Source of the DNA: an uncultured Lachnospiraceae bacterium
GTDB lineage: Bacteria > Bacillota_A > Clostridia > Lachnospirales > Lachnospiraceae
Assembly: GCA_947177885.1 (NCBI GenBank)
Contig: CAMWWF010000033.1
Span: 1-14,377, forward strand
DNA: 14,377 nt
Direction: 5' to 3'
Both the position numbers and the translations under genes were made by a program. Shown here piece after piece: positions 1 through 6,999 of the stretch. Every line of letters begins with the position of its first letter. Positions within the stretch are counted from its first letter, which is position 1. Below the pieces are notes generated by a model, which was not told the DNA's origin, ran no database searches, and saw only the letters and a list, made by a program, of their open reading frames with translations.

Positions 1-1
1 G

Positions 2-964
2 TATTGGGATGATATCAGTCCCTTTATCAAGTTCGGCTGCCTGAAGGATGACAAGTTCTGTGAGAAGATGACGGATTACATCCTGTTCAAGAATCTGGAC
101 GGCAAATACCTGACCCTGCCGGAGTGCCTGGAGGTGAAGCCTGTGGACGCGGAGGAGCAGGAGGGCGCATCGTCTGAAAACGCGGAGAACGACAATGGGG
201 AAAGCGCATCGGCCGAACATGCGGATGATGTATCTGCGGAGAGTGCGGTGGACGAGAACGGTGAGAAGGTGGAAGCCGAGATCGTTACCGATGACACAGA
301 ATCCGGGTCGGCGGAGAATGATGACGCGGAAGACGCTGAGGAGGAAAAGAAGGAGAAGATCATTTACTACGTCACCGACGAGCAGCAGCAGAGCCAGTAT
401 ATCAATATGTTTAAGGCGGCAAAGATGGATGCGGTGATCCTGACCCACAATATCGACCAGCCTTTCGTGTCACAGCTGGAGTCCAAGAACGAGGGCATCA
501 GGTTCCAGAGGATCGATGCCGATGTGACGGATGCTCTGAAATCCAAGACTTCCAAGAAGGCGGAGAAGGAGATGGAGGAGCAGGCTGAGGCTATCTCCAA
601 GATCATGAAGAAGGCCCTGAAGAACGACAAGATCGTGATCAAGGTGGAGAAGCTGAAGAATAAGAAGATATCTTCCATGATCACTCTGTCCGAAGAGAGC
701 AGACGTATGCAGGATATGATGAAGATGTACGCTGTGCCCGGAATGGATATGCCCGGATTCGGCAGTGAGGGAGAGACATTGATACTGAATGCGAACCATC
801 CTCTGGTGCAGTATGTGACGGAGCACCAGGAGGGCGAGAATGTGGAGATGATCTGTGAACAGCTCTACGATCTGGCAAAGATCCAGCACGCGCCCCTTTC
901 ACCTGACGCGATGACCAGATTTGTTGCACGCAGCAATGATATTATGATGATGCTGGCAAAATAG
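2..964 (+). CDS. htpG: Chaperone HtpG (Hsp90 family), 3' part
   Basis: ATP-dependent cytosolic chaperone; only the last 320 residues (late middle domain and C-terminal dimerisation domain) are inside the window, and the frame is open to the left edge. The first visible residues, YWDDISPFIKFGCLKDDKF, and the later YYVTDEQQQSQYINMFK are typical of clostridial HtpG. An odd feature is a stretch of about 75 residues (nt 134-358) rich in Glu, Asp, Ala and Ser, placed just before the strand that in E. coli HtpG reads KIYYIT. Most bacterial HtpG proteins have only a short loop there. The C-terminus (ending MMMLAK) looks complete. A strong terminator follows about 90 bp downstream. The family assignment is very secure; any function of the acidic insert is unknown. 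Confidence 0.96.
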   Translation, partial: YWDDISPFIKFGCLKDDKFCEKMTDYILFKNLDGKYLTLPECLEVKPVDAEEQEGASSENAENDNGESASAEHADDVSAESAVDENGEKVEAEIVTDDTESGSAENDDAEDAEEEKKEKIIYYVTDEQQQSQYINMFKAAKMDAVILTHNIDQPFVSQLESKNEGIRFQRIDADVTDALKSKTSKKAEKEMEEQAEAISKIMKKALKNDKIVIKVEKLKNKKISSMITLSEESRRMQDMMKMYAVPGMDMPGFGSEGETLILNANHPLVQYVTEHQEGENVEMICEQLYDLAKIQHAPLSPDAMTRFVARSNDIMMMLAK

Positions 965-1056
965 TTTTTGAGGATTCCCGCGGGCAAATTGCAAAGCCGG
1001 CTGTGCTGACTTTGTGCCGCTGGTACGGAACCTGAATGACTGCCGCAGTTCGACGG

Positions 1057-1096
1057 ACGGGCAGAAGAAAGTCGGTTGCTTTCTTCTGCCCGTTTT
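1057..1096 (+). terminator. Rho-independent terminator after htpG
   Basis: Perfect 15-bp stem (ACGGGCAGAAGAAAG at 1057-1071 with its complement at 1079-1093), a 7-nt loop and a short T run. It lies 93 bp after the htpG stop. The stem is symmetrical, but its distance from the minus-strand gene end (1241) and the T run on the plus strand favour htpG as its user. Confidence 0.88.
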
Positions 1097-1240
1097 CTGA
1101 TTCCGCAGGAAATGTCTTTCGGAGATATTCTGCGGTGTATGCATATTTCATGGGAAACCAATTCGAACCACTGTGGCATTCCCACGGGCCATGAGTCGGG
1201 TGGGTATGCCTGCATGCACATTTGACGAATGTCGCAAGGG

Positions 1241-2848
1241 TCAACCGCCGGCAGCACTGTAAGATCGATCCCCCGCTTCCCGCAGAGGGGGATCTGACTG
1301 CACGCAGTATGCAACCGTGTAATAGCCGTGGGTGTGCAGGGTAAAGCCCGCCTGTTCAAAGGGAGTAAGATCTGTGGCCTGATTCAGGATGTATGTGGCG
1401 TCGGGATCAGGTGCTGCGGGGTCAAAATCGTAGCTGAACCGTCCGAAGGAACGCGCATCCAGATAGGCGTCAGGGTAGTTGTAATATTCAACGGTCTCAA
1501 TGTATTCCGTTACCGGCACTTCCGCAAGAAAGAGGATGCTGGAATGCTTCAGGCCGTAGCTTACATAGATCTGCCCGTCATGGGTGACGGCTTCCTTTAC
1601 GGCGTCTTCCAGGCCGTCGCAGAAATAGTAGCCCAGGATTTCCCGGTATTCCGTAAAATAATAATGCTCAAATCCGATGAACATACACAGATAAAATACG
1701 GCAGGAAGGATCAGGTAGCGAAGACCGATCAGGCTGAAAAGATAGCAGACACCCAGTGCGGCCATGAGCATCATGGGAATGAACAGGATATTGTTGCGGT
1801 TTATGTTGGTGTATATCAATAATCCCAGAAGGATCCCTCCACCTAATTGGATCAGGAGGATAAGCTCGGGAGCTTCTTTTTTCTGAAGCATCTTTTCAAT
1901 GGAGGTCTTGATGCAGTAAAAGGTTCCCAGAACGAAAAAGGAGAGTGTACCGGTATAGTAAATCCCGTATTTGCCGGTGGTGTTCCACGGCATATCATCG
2001 GACTGCAGTTCCATGATGGACCAGAGCCGGTGAGCCTTCAGGGACAGTTGTGAGAACGAGATCTCTCCGTCTCGCATAACAACAAGTCTGGGAATGGAGA
2101 GAAAAGGGAGACGGATTTCCTCTATCACATCCAGATTGACCAGCATAAACAATAGAAGCGGCGCTGCCAGAACGGCGAGGATCAGGCCGGACAGTATCAG
2201 GTGAAGATCAAATCGTATCTTTCTGAAGATCAGGCCGTAGATCAGCTGTAATAGTATTATCAGCGGCACTATGGGCCATATGGTGGCATAGCAGTACAGA
2301 GAGAGACCATACATGAGAGCGGAAAGCATAAGGTATTTGCTCTCTTCCAGCCCTCTCACGAAAAAGTACAGTCCGAAGATCATGAATCCCGGCGCCATAT
2401 TGCAGTCCATGCCCCAGCGGGACATGCCGATGTGCCATGGGGAAATGGCAAGCAGAAACAGTGCGCAGAGTGCTGCCCTTTCACGGAACAGTCTTTTTGT
2501 CAGCAGATAAGTTACCCATAGAGTCAGGCAGCCGACAATGACCTGGGGGAGACGGATGACCCAGATCTTCGCTCCGAAGATCGCCATGAAGGGAATCATC
2601 AGATAGGTGTTGAGCGCGCTGGTACCGCTTCCCCATGTGGTCAGATAGACGGGAAAGCGGTAGCCGGCGGAATCCATGCCGTAATGGAGAAGATTGTAGG
2701 CGTCGTAGCCTGCAAATGCTTCATCCGGGTTAATGTCGCCCGGCACAATGCCGAACTGTCGGATGCGGGCGAAGATACCTATTGCCATGAACAGAAAGAA
2801 AAGAATGCGGGTATATTTTTGTGAGGGCAGGTGCTTTATTTTCAACAT
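1241..2848 (-). CDS. GT-C fold membrane glycosyltransferase (PMT/ArnT-like)
   Basis: Predicted polytopic membrane protein of 535 residues. It begins with a short basic N-terminus, then a membrane segment (about residues 13-30) and a first outer loop with the acidic pair Asp42-Glu43 in NPDEAF. An acidic pair at this place is the usual catalytic signature of GT-C enzymes such as PMT, ArnT and other GT39/GT83 relatives. A second conserved-looking stretch, SPWHIGMSRWGMD, lies at 136-148. At least eight further hydrophobic segments follow, then a soluble tail of about 120 residues facing outside. By family it would move a sugar from a polyprenyl-phosphate carrier to an envelope acceptor; neither donor nor acceptor can be told. 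The start is supported by GGAGG upstream of the ATG and a good promoter at 2923-2951. It diverges from the AraC-type gene. Confidence 0.85.
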   Translation of the reverse strand: MLKIKHLPSQKYTRILFFLFMAIGIFARIRQFGIVPGDINPDEAFAGYDAYNLLHYGMDSAGYRFPVYLTTWGSGTSALNTYLMIPFMAIFGAKIWVIRLPQVIVGCLTLWVTYLLTKRLFRERAALCALFLLAISPWHIGMSRWGMDCNMAPGFMIFGLYFFVRGLEESKYLMLSALMYGLSLYCYATIWPIVPLIILLQLIYGLIFRKIRFDLHLILSGLILAVLAAPLLLFMLVNLDVIEEIRLPFLSIPRLVVMRDGEISFSQLSLKAHRLWSIMELQSDDMPWNTTGKYGIYYTGTLSFFVLGTFYCIKTSIEKMLQKKEAPELILLIQLGGGILLGLLIYTNINRNNILFIPMMLMAALGVCYLFSLIGLRYLILPAVFYLCMFIGFEHYYFTEYREILGYYFCDGLEDAVKEAVTHDGQIYVSYGLKHSSILFLAEVPVTEYIETVEYYNYPDAYLDARSFGRFSYDFDPAAPDPDATYILNQATDLTPFEQAGFTLHTHGYYTVAYCVQSDPPLREAGDRSYSAAGG

Positions 2849-2922
2849 AGTATCCTCCGGTCAGATTTGATAAGGAGGGCAGCAGCTTCCCACTCAGGTA
2901 TCTGACGCTGCCCTTTGCGGAC

Positions 2923-2951
2923 ATTATAGCAGTTTATGGAAGTGCGGTCAA
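2923..2951 (-). promoter_or_regulatory. Sigma-70-type promoter for the glycosyltransferase
   Basis: On the minus strand: -35 TTGACC (2951-2946), a 17-bp spacer ending in TGC, and -10 TATAAT (2928-2923), i.e. also an extended -10. The expected start point near 2916 gives a leader of about 70 nt. That leader contains an 8-bp inverted repeat (AGGGCAGC at 2876-2883 and its complement near 2907-2914), which may fold in the mRNA. Confidence 0.75.
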
Positions 2952-3058
2952 ATCATACATTGGGGTTTCATGAGGGAAGAGAGTGTAGTAAAATAGTGGG
3001 GAGGGAAACCGCCACAAGAGAAACGGCGAAGAGACAGAGCGGGAAAAGGAGAGGAACC

Positions 3059-4030
3059 ATGACGGAAGAATTGCTGAGAGAATTGCGAAAGATCACTCCT
3101 GAGGAAGAGAAGCTGCTGACCGGGAAGACGGAGATCGAAAAGACTCTATATATGTCTTCCGAGAATGATATCGTGGATGCGGACAGGCTTCTGGAGGCGG
3201 GAAAGATGATCCAGATAAGGACGCATACCAGATTTGTTCATTTTCCAAAGCATACGCATAATTACATAGAAGTGATCTATATGTGTTCCGGAAGCACCCG
3301 TCATGTCATCAACGGTGAGGATGTAGTCCTCAGGCAGGGTGAGCTGCTGTTTTTAAGTCAGACAGCCACACAGGAGATCTATCCTGCGGGCGAGGAGGAC
3401 ATAGCGGTGAATTTTATAGTGCTGCCGGAATTTTTTGAATATGGACTGAACATGATGGAGCCGGAGGAAAACCAGCTCAGAAGCTTTATCATCGACTGTC
3501 TCAAGGGAGAGAAGGAGGCCACGGGATACCTGCATTTTAAGGTGGCGGATGTACTGCCGGTGCAGAATCTGGTGGAGAATCTGATCTGGACTCTTTGGCA
3601 CAGACTGCCCAACAGGAGGCGGACAAATCAGGCTACTATGGGATTGCTGTTTCTGCAGCTGATGAATTGCACGGATAAGCTGACAACGGATGAAAAGGCG
3701 GGGCAGCAGAAACTTGTGATCTCTGTACTGAGTTACATAGAAAATCATTATAAGGAAGGTGAACTGACGGAGCTGGCCAACAGTCTGCACTATGATGTGT
3801 ACTGGCTCTCCAGGGAGATCAGGAAACGCACGGGGAAGACCTACACGGAACTGATCCAGGCGAAACGACTGGGGCAGGCGGCTTACCTGTTGTCCGCCAC
3901 GGGCCTGTCTGTGGCGGAGGTGTCGGAAGCGGTGGGGTATGACAATATCAGTTATTTTCACAGAATCTTTCAAAAAAAGTACGGCATGACACCCAGAAGA
4001 TATCGTCTGGGAGAAAAAAAGACAAAATAG
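3059..4030 (+). CDS. AraC-family transcriptional regulator (cupin + HTH)
   Basis: A 323-residue regulator. The N-terminal half holds an AraC-type cupin sensor (about residues 50-130, with FPKHTHNYIEVIYM and a GELLFLS turn typical of sugar-binding members). The last ~100 residues hold two helix-turn-helix motifs, ending in the signature VGYDNISYFHRIFQKKYGMTP. The frame is open upstream to an ATG at 2936, but the ATG at 3059 has AAAGGAGAGG just before it, and family members start near here, so 3059 is chosen. It lies directly upstream of the receptor gene and rhaBAD on the same strand, which makes it the best candidate regulator for rhamnose use. The effector is not shown by sequence. I found only a poor promoter match upstream (weak -35 near 2966, TAAAAT at 2989). 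Confidence 0.92.
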   Translation: MTEELLRELRKITPEEEKLLTGKTEIEKTLYMSSENDIVDADRLLEAGKMIQIRTHTRFVHFPKHTHNYIEVIYMCSGSTRHVINGEDVVLRQGELLFLSQTATQEIYPAGEEDIAVNFIVLPEFFEYGLNMMEPEENQLRSFIIDCLKGEKEATGYLHFKVADVLPVQNLVENLIWTLWHRLPNRRRTNQATMGLLFLQLMNCTDKLTTDEKAGQQKLVISVLSYIENHYKEGELTELANSLHYDVYWLSREIRKRTGKTYTELIQAKRLGQAAYLLSATGLSVAEVSEAVGYDNISYFHRIFQKKYGMTPRRYRLGEKKTK

Positions 4031-4073
4031 ACAAAAAAATTTAAAAATGGACTATATTTTTGTGCTACACTTA

Positions 4074-4082
4074 TGTTATAAT
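4074..4082 (+). promoter_or_regulatory. Extended -10 promoter, copy 1
   Basis: TGT followed by TATAAT (4077-4082) gives an extended -10 element. There is no recognisable -35 box at the right distance. An extended -10 with no -35 is often activator-dependent, and an AraC-type gene ends 46 bp upstream. The box is the first six bases of the 72-bp repeat unit. Confidence 0.5.
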
Positions 4083-4220
4083 GATTCCATATTCAAGGCA
4101 GTCGGCGGCCGAATGGCTATCCATGCCGTGATCGTCCTGTGATCATGGTATAATAAGTTCATATTCAAGACTGTCAGCGGCCGAATGGCCATCCATACCA
4201 TGATGGGGCTGTGATCATGG
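4077..4220 (+). repeat. 72-bp tandem duplication upstream of the PocR receptor
   Basis: Two head-to-tail units, 4077-4148 and 4149-4220, match at 60 of 72 positions by eye. A decayed start of a third (TACCATGGTTC) begins at 4221. Each unit opens with TATAAT preceded by TGn and closes with a hairpin: 4123-4150 in unit 1 (11 pairs, two of them G-T) and 4194-4222 in unit 2 (9 pairs). The block fills most of the gap between the AraC-type regulator and the receptor gene. No coding is seen. Confidence 0.85.
4146..4154 (+). promoter_or_regulatory. Extended -10 promoter, copy 2
   Basis: TGG followed by TATAAT (4149-4154), the second-unit equivalent of the box at 4077. Again no -35 match. A transcript from here would have a leader of about 115 nt before the receptor start at 4275. 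Confidence 0.45.
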
Positions 4221-4274
4221 TACCATGGTTCTGCTGGTACAAAACTCATAAAAAACATTGGAGGTAAGCGGGTA

Positions 4275-5045
4275 ATGGAAATCAAAGATTTTACTGATAT
4301 GACACAGTTTGAGCATATCATGTCAAGCTGGGCGAAGGCTACCGGTTTGGCTACGGTTGCAGTAGGAGGGGACGGCAAATATATCTCTGAGTGTTATAAT
4401 TTTACTGACTTTTGTATTAAGCTGACGCGTGGAAGCGCAGAGGGGTGCGCGAGATGCGAGAGGTGTGACAGGGAAGGAGAGGGCGTGTATCACTGCCATG
4501 CGGGCCTGATCGATTTCGGGATTCCGCTTATCGTGGAGGGTAAGAAGGTCGGTTCCGTTATTGGCGGCCAGGTGCTTCCGGCAGAACCTGATGAGGAGAA
4601 ATTCCGCAGGGTTGCCAGAGAGATCGGCGTCAATGAGGATCTCTACATTGAAGCGTTACATAAGGTAAATGTGCGCACGGAGGAGGCGATCAATGCTTCC
4701 GCTGAGCTGCTGGGCGAAGTGCTGAACAATTTTATCAATGCAGAATATGCGAAGAAGATCAACGGGAAAATTATCGCCAAGCTCTCCAGAGGTGCGGAAA
4801 GCACAAATAAGCTGGTGGAACGTATCACGCTGAAAACCACGGAATTGAAGGCTTTACAGAATAAACAGAAGATTTTGGCTCTGAACGCAAGTATTGAGGC
4901 GGCAAGGGCAGGAGAGAAGGGCGCAGGCTTTGCGGTTGTTGCCAAAGAGGTAGGCAAGCTGTCAGAACAGAGTACTGTAGTCAATAAGGAAATTGAGGAG
5001 ATCGTTTGCAACATTTCTGCTGAGGTGGAGGCCATGAAGGACTGA
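4275..5045 (+). CDS. Soluble PocR-domain receptor with minimal MCP signalling tip
   Basis: A 256-residue protein with no signal peptide or membrane segment. Residues ~5-155 are a PocR-type sensory domain: Cys40, Cys47, Cys58, Cys61, Cys64 and the motif [13 protein letters not shown] (Cys74), then [10 protein letters not shown]. Residues ~160-256 are a helical hairpin with the chemoreceptor tip core [26 protein letters not shown] at about 201-226. This is the part of methyl-accepting proteins that contacts CheA and CheW. The hairpin is far shorter than in classical chemoreceptors, with about 36 residues after the tip, and lacks a HAMP domain and a C-terminal CheR-binding pentapeptide. The start is supported by GGAGG 10 nt upstream. 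PocR domains are known to sense small metabolites, 1,2-propanediol in the Salmonella namesake. The adjacent rhamnose genes fit that. Whether it acts in chemotaxis or elsewhere is open. Confidence 0.88.
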   Translation: MEIKDFTDMTQFEHIMSSWAKATGLATVAVGGDGKYISECYNFTDFCIKLTRGSAEGCARCERCDREGEGVYHCHAGLIDFGIPLIVEGKKVGSVIGGQVLPAEPDEEKFRRVAREIGVNEDLYIEALHKVNVRTEEAINASAELLGEVLNNFINAEYAKKINGKIIAKLSRGAESTNKLVERITLKTTELKALQNKQKILALNASIEAARAGEKGAGFAVVAKEVGKLSEQSTVVNKEIEEIVCNISAEVEAMKD

Positions 5046-5195
5046 TTGGCGCAACAGTTCAGACAGTCCCTCCCGTGAAGTCAAAATCGCGTTCCTGTGC
5101 GATTTTGCGAGGTCTGCGGGCGCCAAAACGCATTTTGCGTTTTGCGTGCATTTTCGTAACAGTTCAGATCCCTGTCTGAACCGTTACTGATTGGC
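5043..5195. mobile_element. MITE-like element, copy 1, with 8-bp target duplication
   Basis: The element proper is 5051-5187 (137 bp), flanked by TGATTGGC at 5043-5050 and 5188-5195. Its ends GCAACAGTTCAGACAG and the complement of CTGTCTGAACCGTTAC match at 14 of 16 positions. Inside are a stem AAAATCGC/GCGATTTT (5083-5106), a perfect 9-bp hairpin CAAAACGCA/TGCGTTTTG (5124-5144), and a 3' hairpin (5156-5168 with 5175-5187) that makes the right end self-complementary. It has no ORF, so movement would need a transposase in trans; 8-bp duplications are seen in families such as ISL3 and IS256, but I cannot assign it. Confidence 0.85.
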
Positions 5196-5199
5196 AAAT

Positions 5200-5237
5200 A
5201 AGGACACTTTTGCAACAAAAGGTGTCCTTTTTTTATA
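5200..5237 (+). terminator. Rho-independent terminator of the receptor gene
   Basis: Arm AAGGACAC-TTTTG (5200-5212), loop CAA, arm CAAAAGGTGTCCTT (5216-5229) with one bulged G, followed by a T run to 5234. Before the mobile element inserted it would have started about 10 bp after the receptor stop codon; now it is about 155 bp away. Confidence 0.88.
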
Positions 5238-5247
5238 CTCCGGTCTG

Positions 5248-5256
5248 TGGTAAGAT
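5248..5256 (+). promoter_or_regulatory. Possible extended -10 promoter of rhaB
   Basis: TGG followed by TAAGAT (5251-5256), with only a T run at the -35 position. Like the receptor promoters it is an extended -10 without a -35, which would suit activation by the AraC-type regulator. It lies just after the terminator and 66 bp before rhaB. Confidence 0.4.
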
Positions 5257-5322
5257 AAAGGAAGAGAGCAGCGGAACAGATTGATATGAGAGGCATTTGG
5301 ATCAAGAAAGGAGAGGATGGCA

Positions 5323-6720
5323 ATGAATCTGTATTATCTGGGAATCGATATTGGGGCATCCAGTGGCAGACATATTCTTGCACACCTGGAAGACGGCAGG
5401 ATGGTGTTGGAAGAAATTCACCGTTTCCCTAACGGAATGGTGGAAAAGGACGGTGAGAATGTCTGGGATGTGGACGGACTTTTTAAAGAGATCAAGGCAG
5501 GCATGAAAAAATGTGTTGAACTGGGGAAGATTCCTGTCAGCGTGGGCATTGATACATGGGGTGTGGACTTTGTGCTCCTGGATGAGGACCAGAATCGTAT
5601 CGGAAATGCCGTGGCATACCGTGACGGCCGCACAAAGGGTATGGATGAGGAAGTATATAAGATCATTTCCGAGGATGACCTGTATGCCAGAACCGGTATC
5701 CAGAAGCAGATTTTTAATACTATTTATCAGCTGATGGCGCTGAAGGTAAAGAAGCCCGGGCAGCTGGCAAGAGCGAAGACCATGCTTATGATGCCGGATT
5801 ATTTCCACTTCCTGTTGTCAGGTGTGGCTGCCACAGAGTATACCAATGCCACCACAGGACAGCTGGTAGACCCTGAGACGAAGAAGTGGGATATGGAATT
5901 GATCCGGAAGCTGGGTTATCCGGAGGAAATTTTCCAAAGGATCGTGACTCCCGGTACGGTGCTTGGGGAGCTGACGGAGGAGATTCAAAAAGAGGTCGGC
6001 TTTAGCTGTAAGGTGATCGCTCCGGCCACACACGATACGGGTTCCGCAGTGATCGCGGTGCCTACCGACAGTGATAACACTCTCTATATAAGCTCCGGTA
6101 CATGGTCCTTAATGGGAACGGAACTGTTCCGGGCAAACTGCTCCAGGGAGAGCAAGGCGAACAATCTGACCAACGAGGGCGGTTATGACTATCGTTTTCG
6201 CTATCTGAAAAATATTATGGGACTTTGGATGATCCAGTCCGTAAAGAAAGAGATCGGCGGCAGTTTGGGCTTCGGCGAGATCTGCGAGCAGGCATCCAGG
6301 TGTGCGATCTCTTCCATTGTAGACTGTAATGACGACCGTTTTCTGGCACCTGCAAACATGACAGAGGAGGTACAGGCGGCGTGCAGAGAATCCGGCCAGC
6401 AGGTACCGGAGGGCATTGCCGAGGTGGCATGCGTCATTTACAACAGTCTGGCGAAGTGTTACGCAAAGACCATCAAAGAGATCGCGGAGATCACCGGACA
6501 GGATTATGACAGGATCCATATTGTGGGCGGCGGCGCTAATGCAGACTATCTGAACAGACTGACCGCGGAAGCCACAAAGATCCCCGTTTATGCAGGTCCC
6601 ACTGAGGCTACGGCGATCGGCAATCTGGCAGCTCAGATGATGGCGCTGGGAGACCTGGAGGATTTGAAGGACGCAAGGGCATGTGTGTTCCGTTCATTCC
6701 CCATTGCAGAATACAAATAG
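5323..6720 (+). CDS. rhaB: L-rhamnulokinase
   Basis: FGGY-family sugar kinase that phosphorylates L-rhamnulose with ATP to L-rhamnulose 1-phosphate in the cytosol. Seen: the N-terminal phosphate loop LGIDIGASSGRH, WGVDFVLLDE and AYRDGRTKGM in the sugar domain, THDTGSAVIAVP, YISSGTWSLMG, and the ATP-site IVGGGANADYLNRLTAEAT. The length of 465 residues is normal for bacterial RhaB. An ATG at 5317 is also in frame, but AAAGGAG (5307-5313) is only 3 nt from it and 9 nt from 5323. Starting at 5323 gives MNLYYLGIDIGASSGRH, the usual family beginning. It is the first gene of a rhaB-rhaA-rhaD set. No terminator was found after it. Confidence 0.96.
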   Translation: MNLYYLGIDIGASSGRHILAHLEDGRMVLEEIHRFPNGMVEKDGENVWDVDGLFKEIKAGMKKCVELGKIPVSVGIDTWGVDFVLLDEDQNRIGNAVAYRDGRTKGMDEEVYKIISEDDLYARTGIQKQIFNTIYQLMALKVKKPGQLARAKTMLMMPDYFHFLLSGVAATEYTNATTGQLVDPETKKWDMELIRKLGYPEEIFQRIVTPGTVLGELTEEIQKEVGFSCKVIAPATHDTGSAVIAVPTDSDNTLYISSGTWSLMGTELFRANCSRESKANNLTNEGGYDYRFRYLKNIMGLWMIQSVKKEIGGSLGFGEICEQASRCAISSIVDCNDDRFLAPANMTEEVQAACRESGQQVPEGIAEVACVIYNSLAKCYAKTIKEIAEITGQDYDRIHIVGGGANADYLNRLTAEATKIPVYAGPTEATAIGNLAAQMMALGDLEDLKDARACVFRSFPIAEYK

Positions 6721-6849
6721 CCTGAAGGAAGACCGGGTGGTCATGAAGAGCTGTCGGAGCTGTTCGACGGGAAGTGTCCGCGAAGACAGCCGGGGACGTC
6801 AGTGCGATTGATACTGCTTGACAGTTAAAATTTCCGAGTAACCTGACTG

Positions 6850-6905
6850 CATAACGCCAGCCATATGCGTTTAACCAATGCAGTACGGTAAATTCCGGCG
6901 TTATG
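6850..6905. repeat. Wide inverted repeat in the rhaB-rhaA gap
   Basis: CATAACGCC (6850-6858) and its exact complement GGCGTTATG (6897-6905) are separated by 38 bp. A second hairpin, CGGTCC-GTGAA-GGACCG, lies at 6926-6942. The gap of 279 bp is long for an operon and shows no ORF or clear terminator. The pair may be an operator or an mRNA processing/stability structure. Confidence 0.5.
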
Positions 6906-6999
6906 TAGTATAAGTGAAGTATGATCGGTCCGTGAAGGACCGTATAACGAGAAGGCAAGTGTTGAGTATCCAAAAATTTATATAAAAGGAGAAGAAGAT

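Noticed and set aside
1328..1822. 164-codon plus-strand frame opposite the glycosyltransferase
   Set aside because: It lies wholly inside the well-supported minus-strand membrane protein, with no ribosome site and no recognisable sequence.
4275..5045. Receptor gene truncated by the mobile element
   Set aside because: The TGA stop is part of the duplicated target, so it existed before insertion; the terminator directly after the restored junction confirms the natural gene end.
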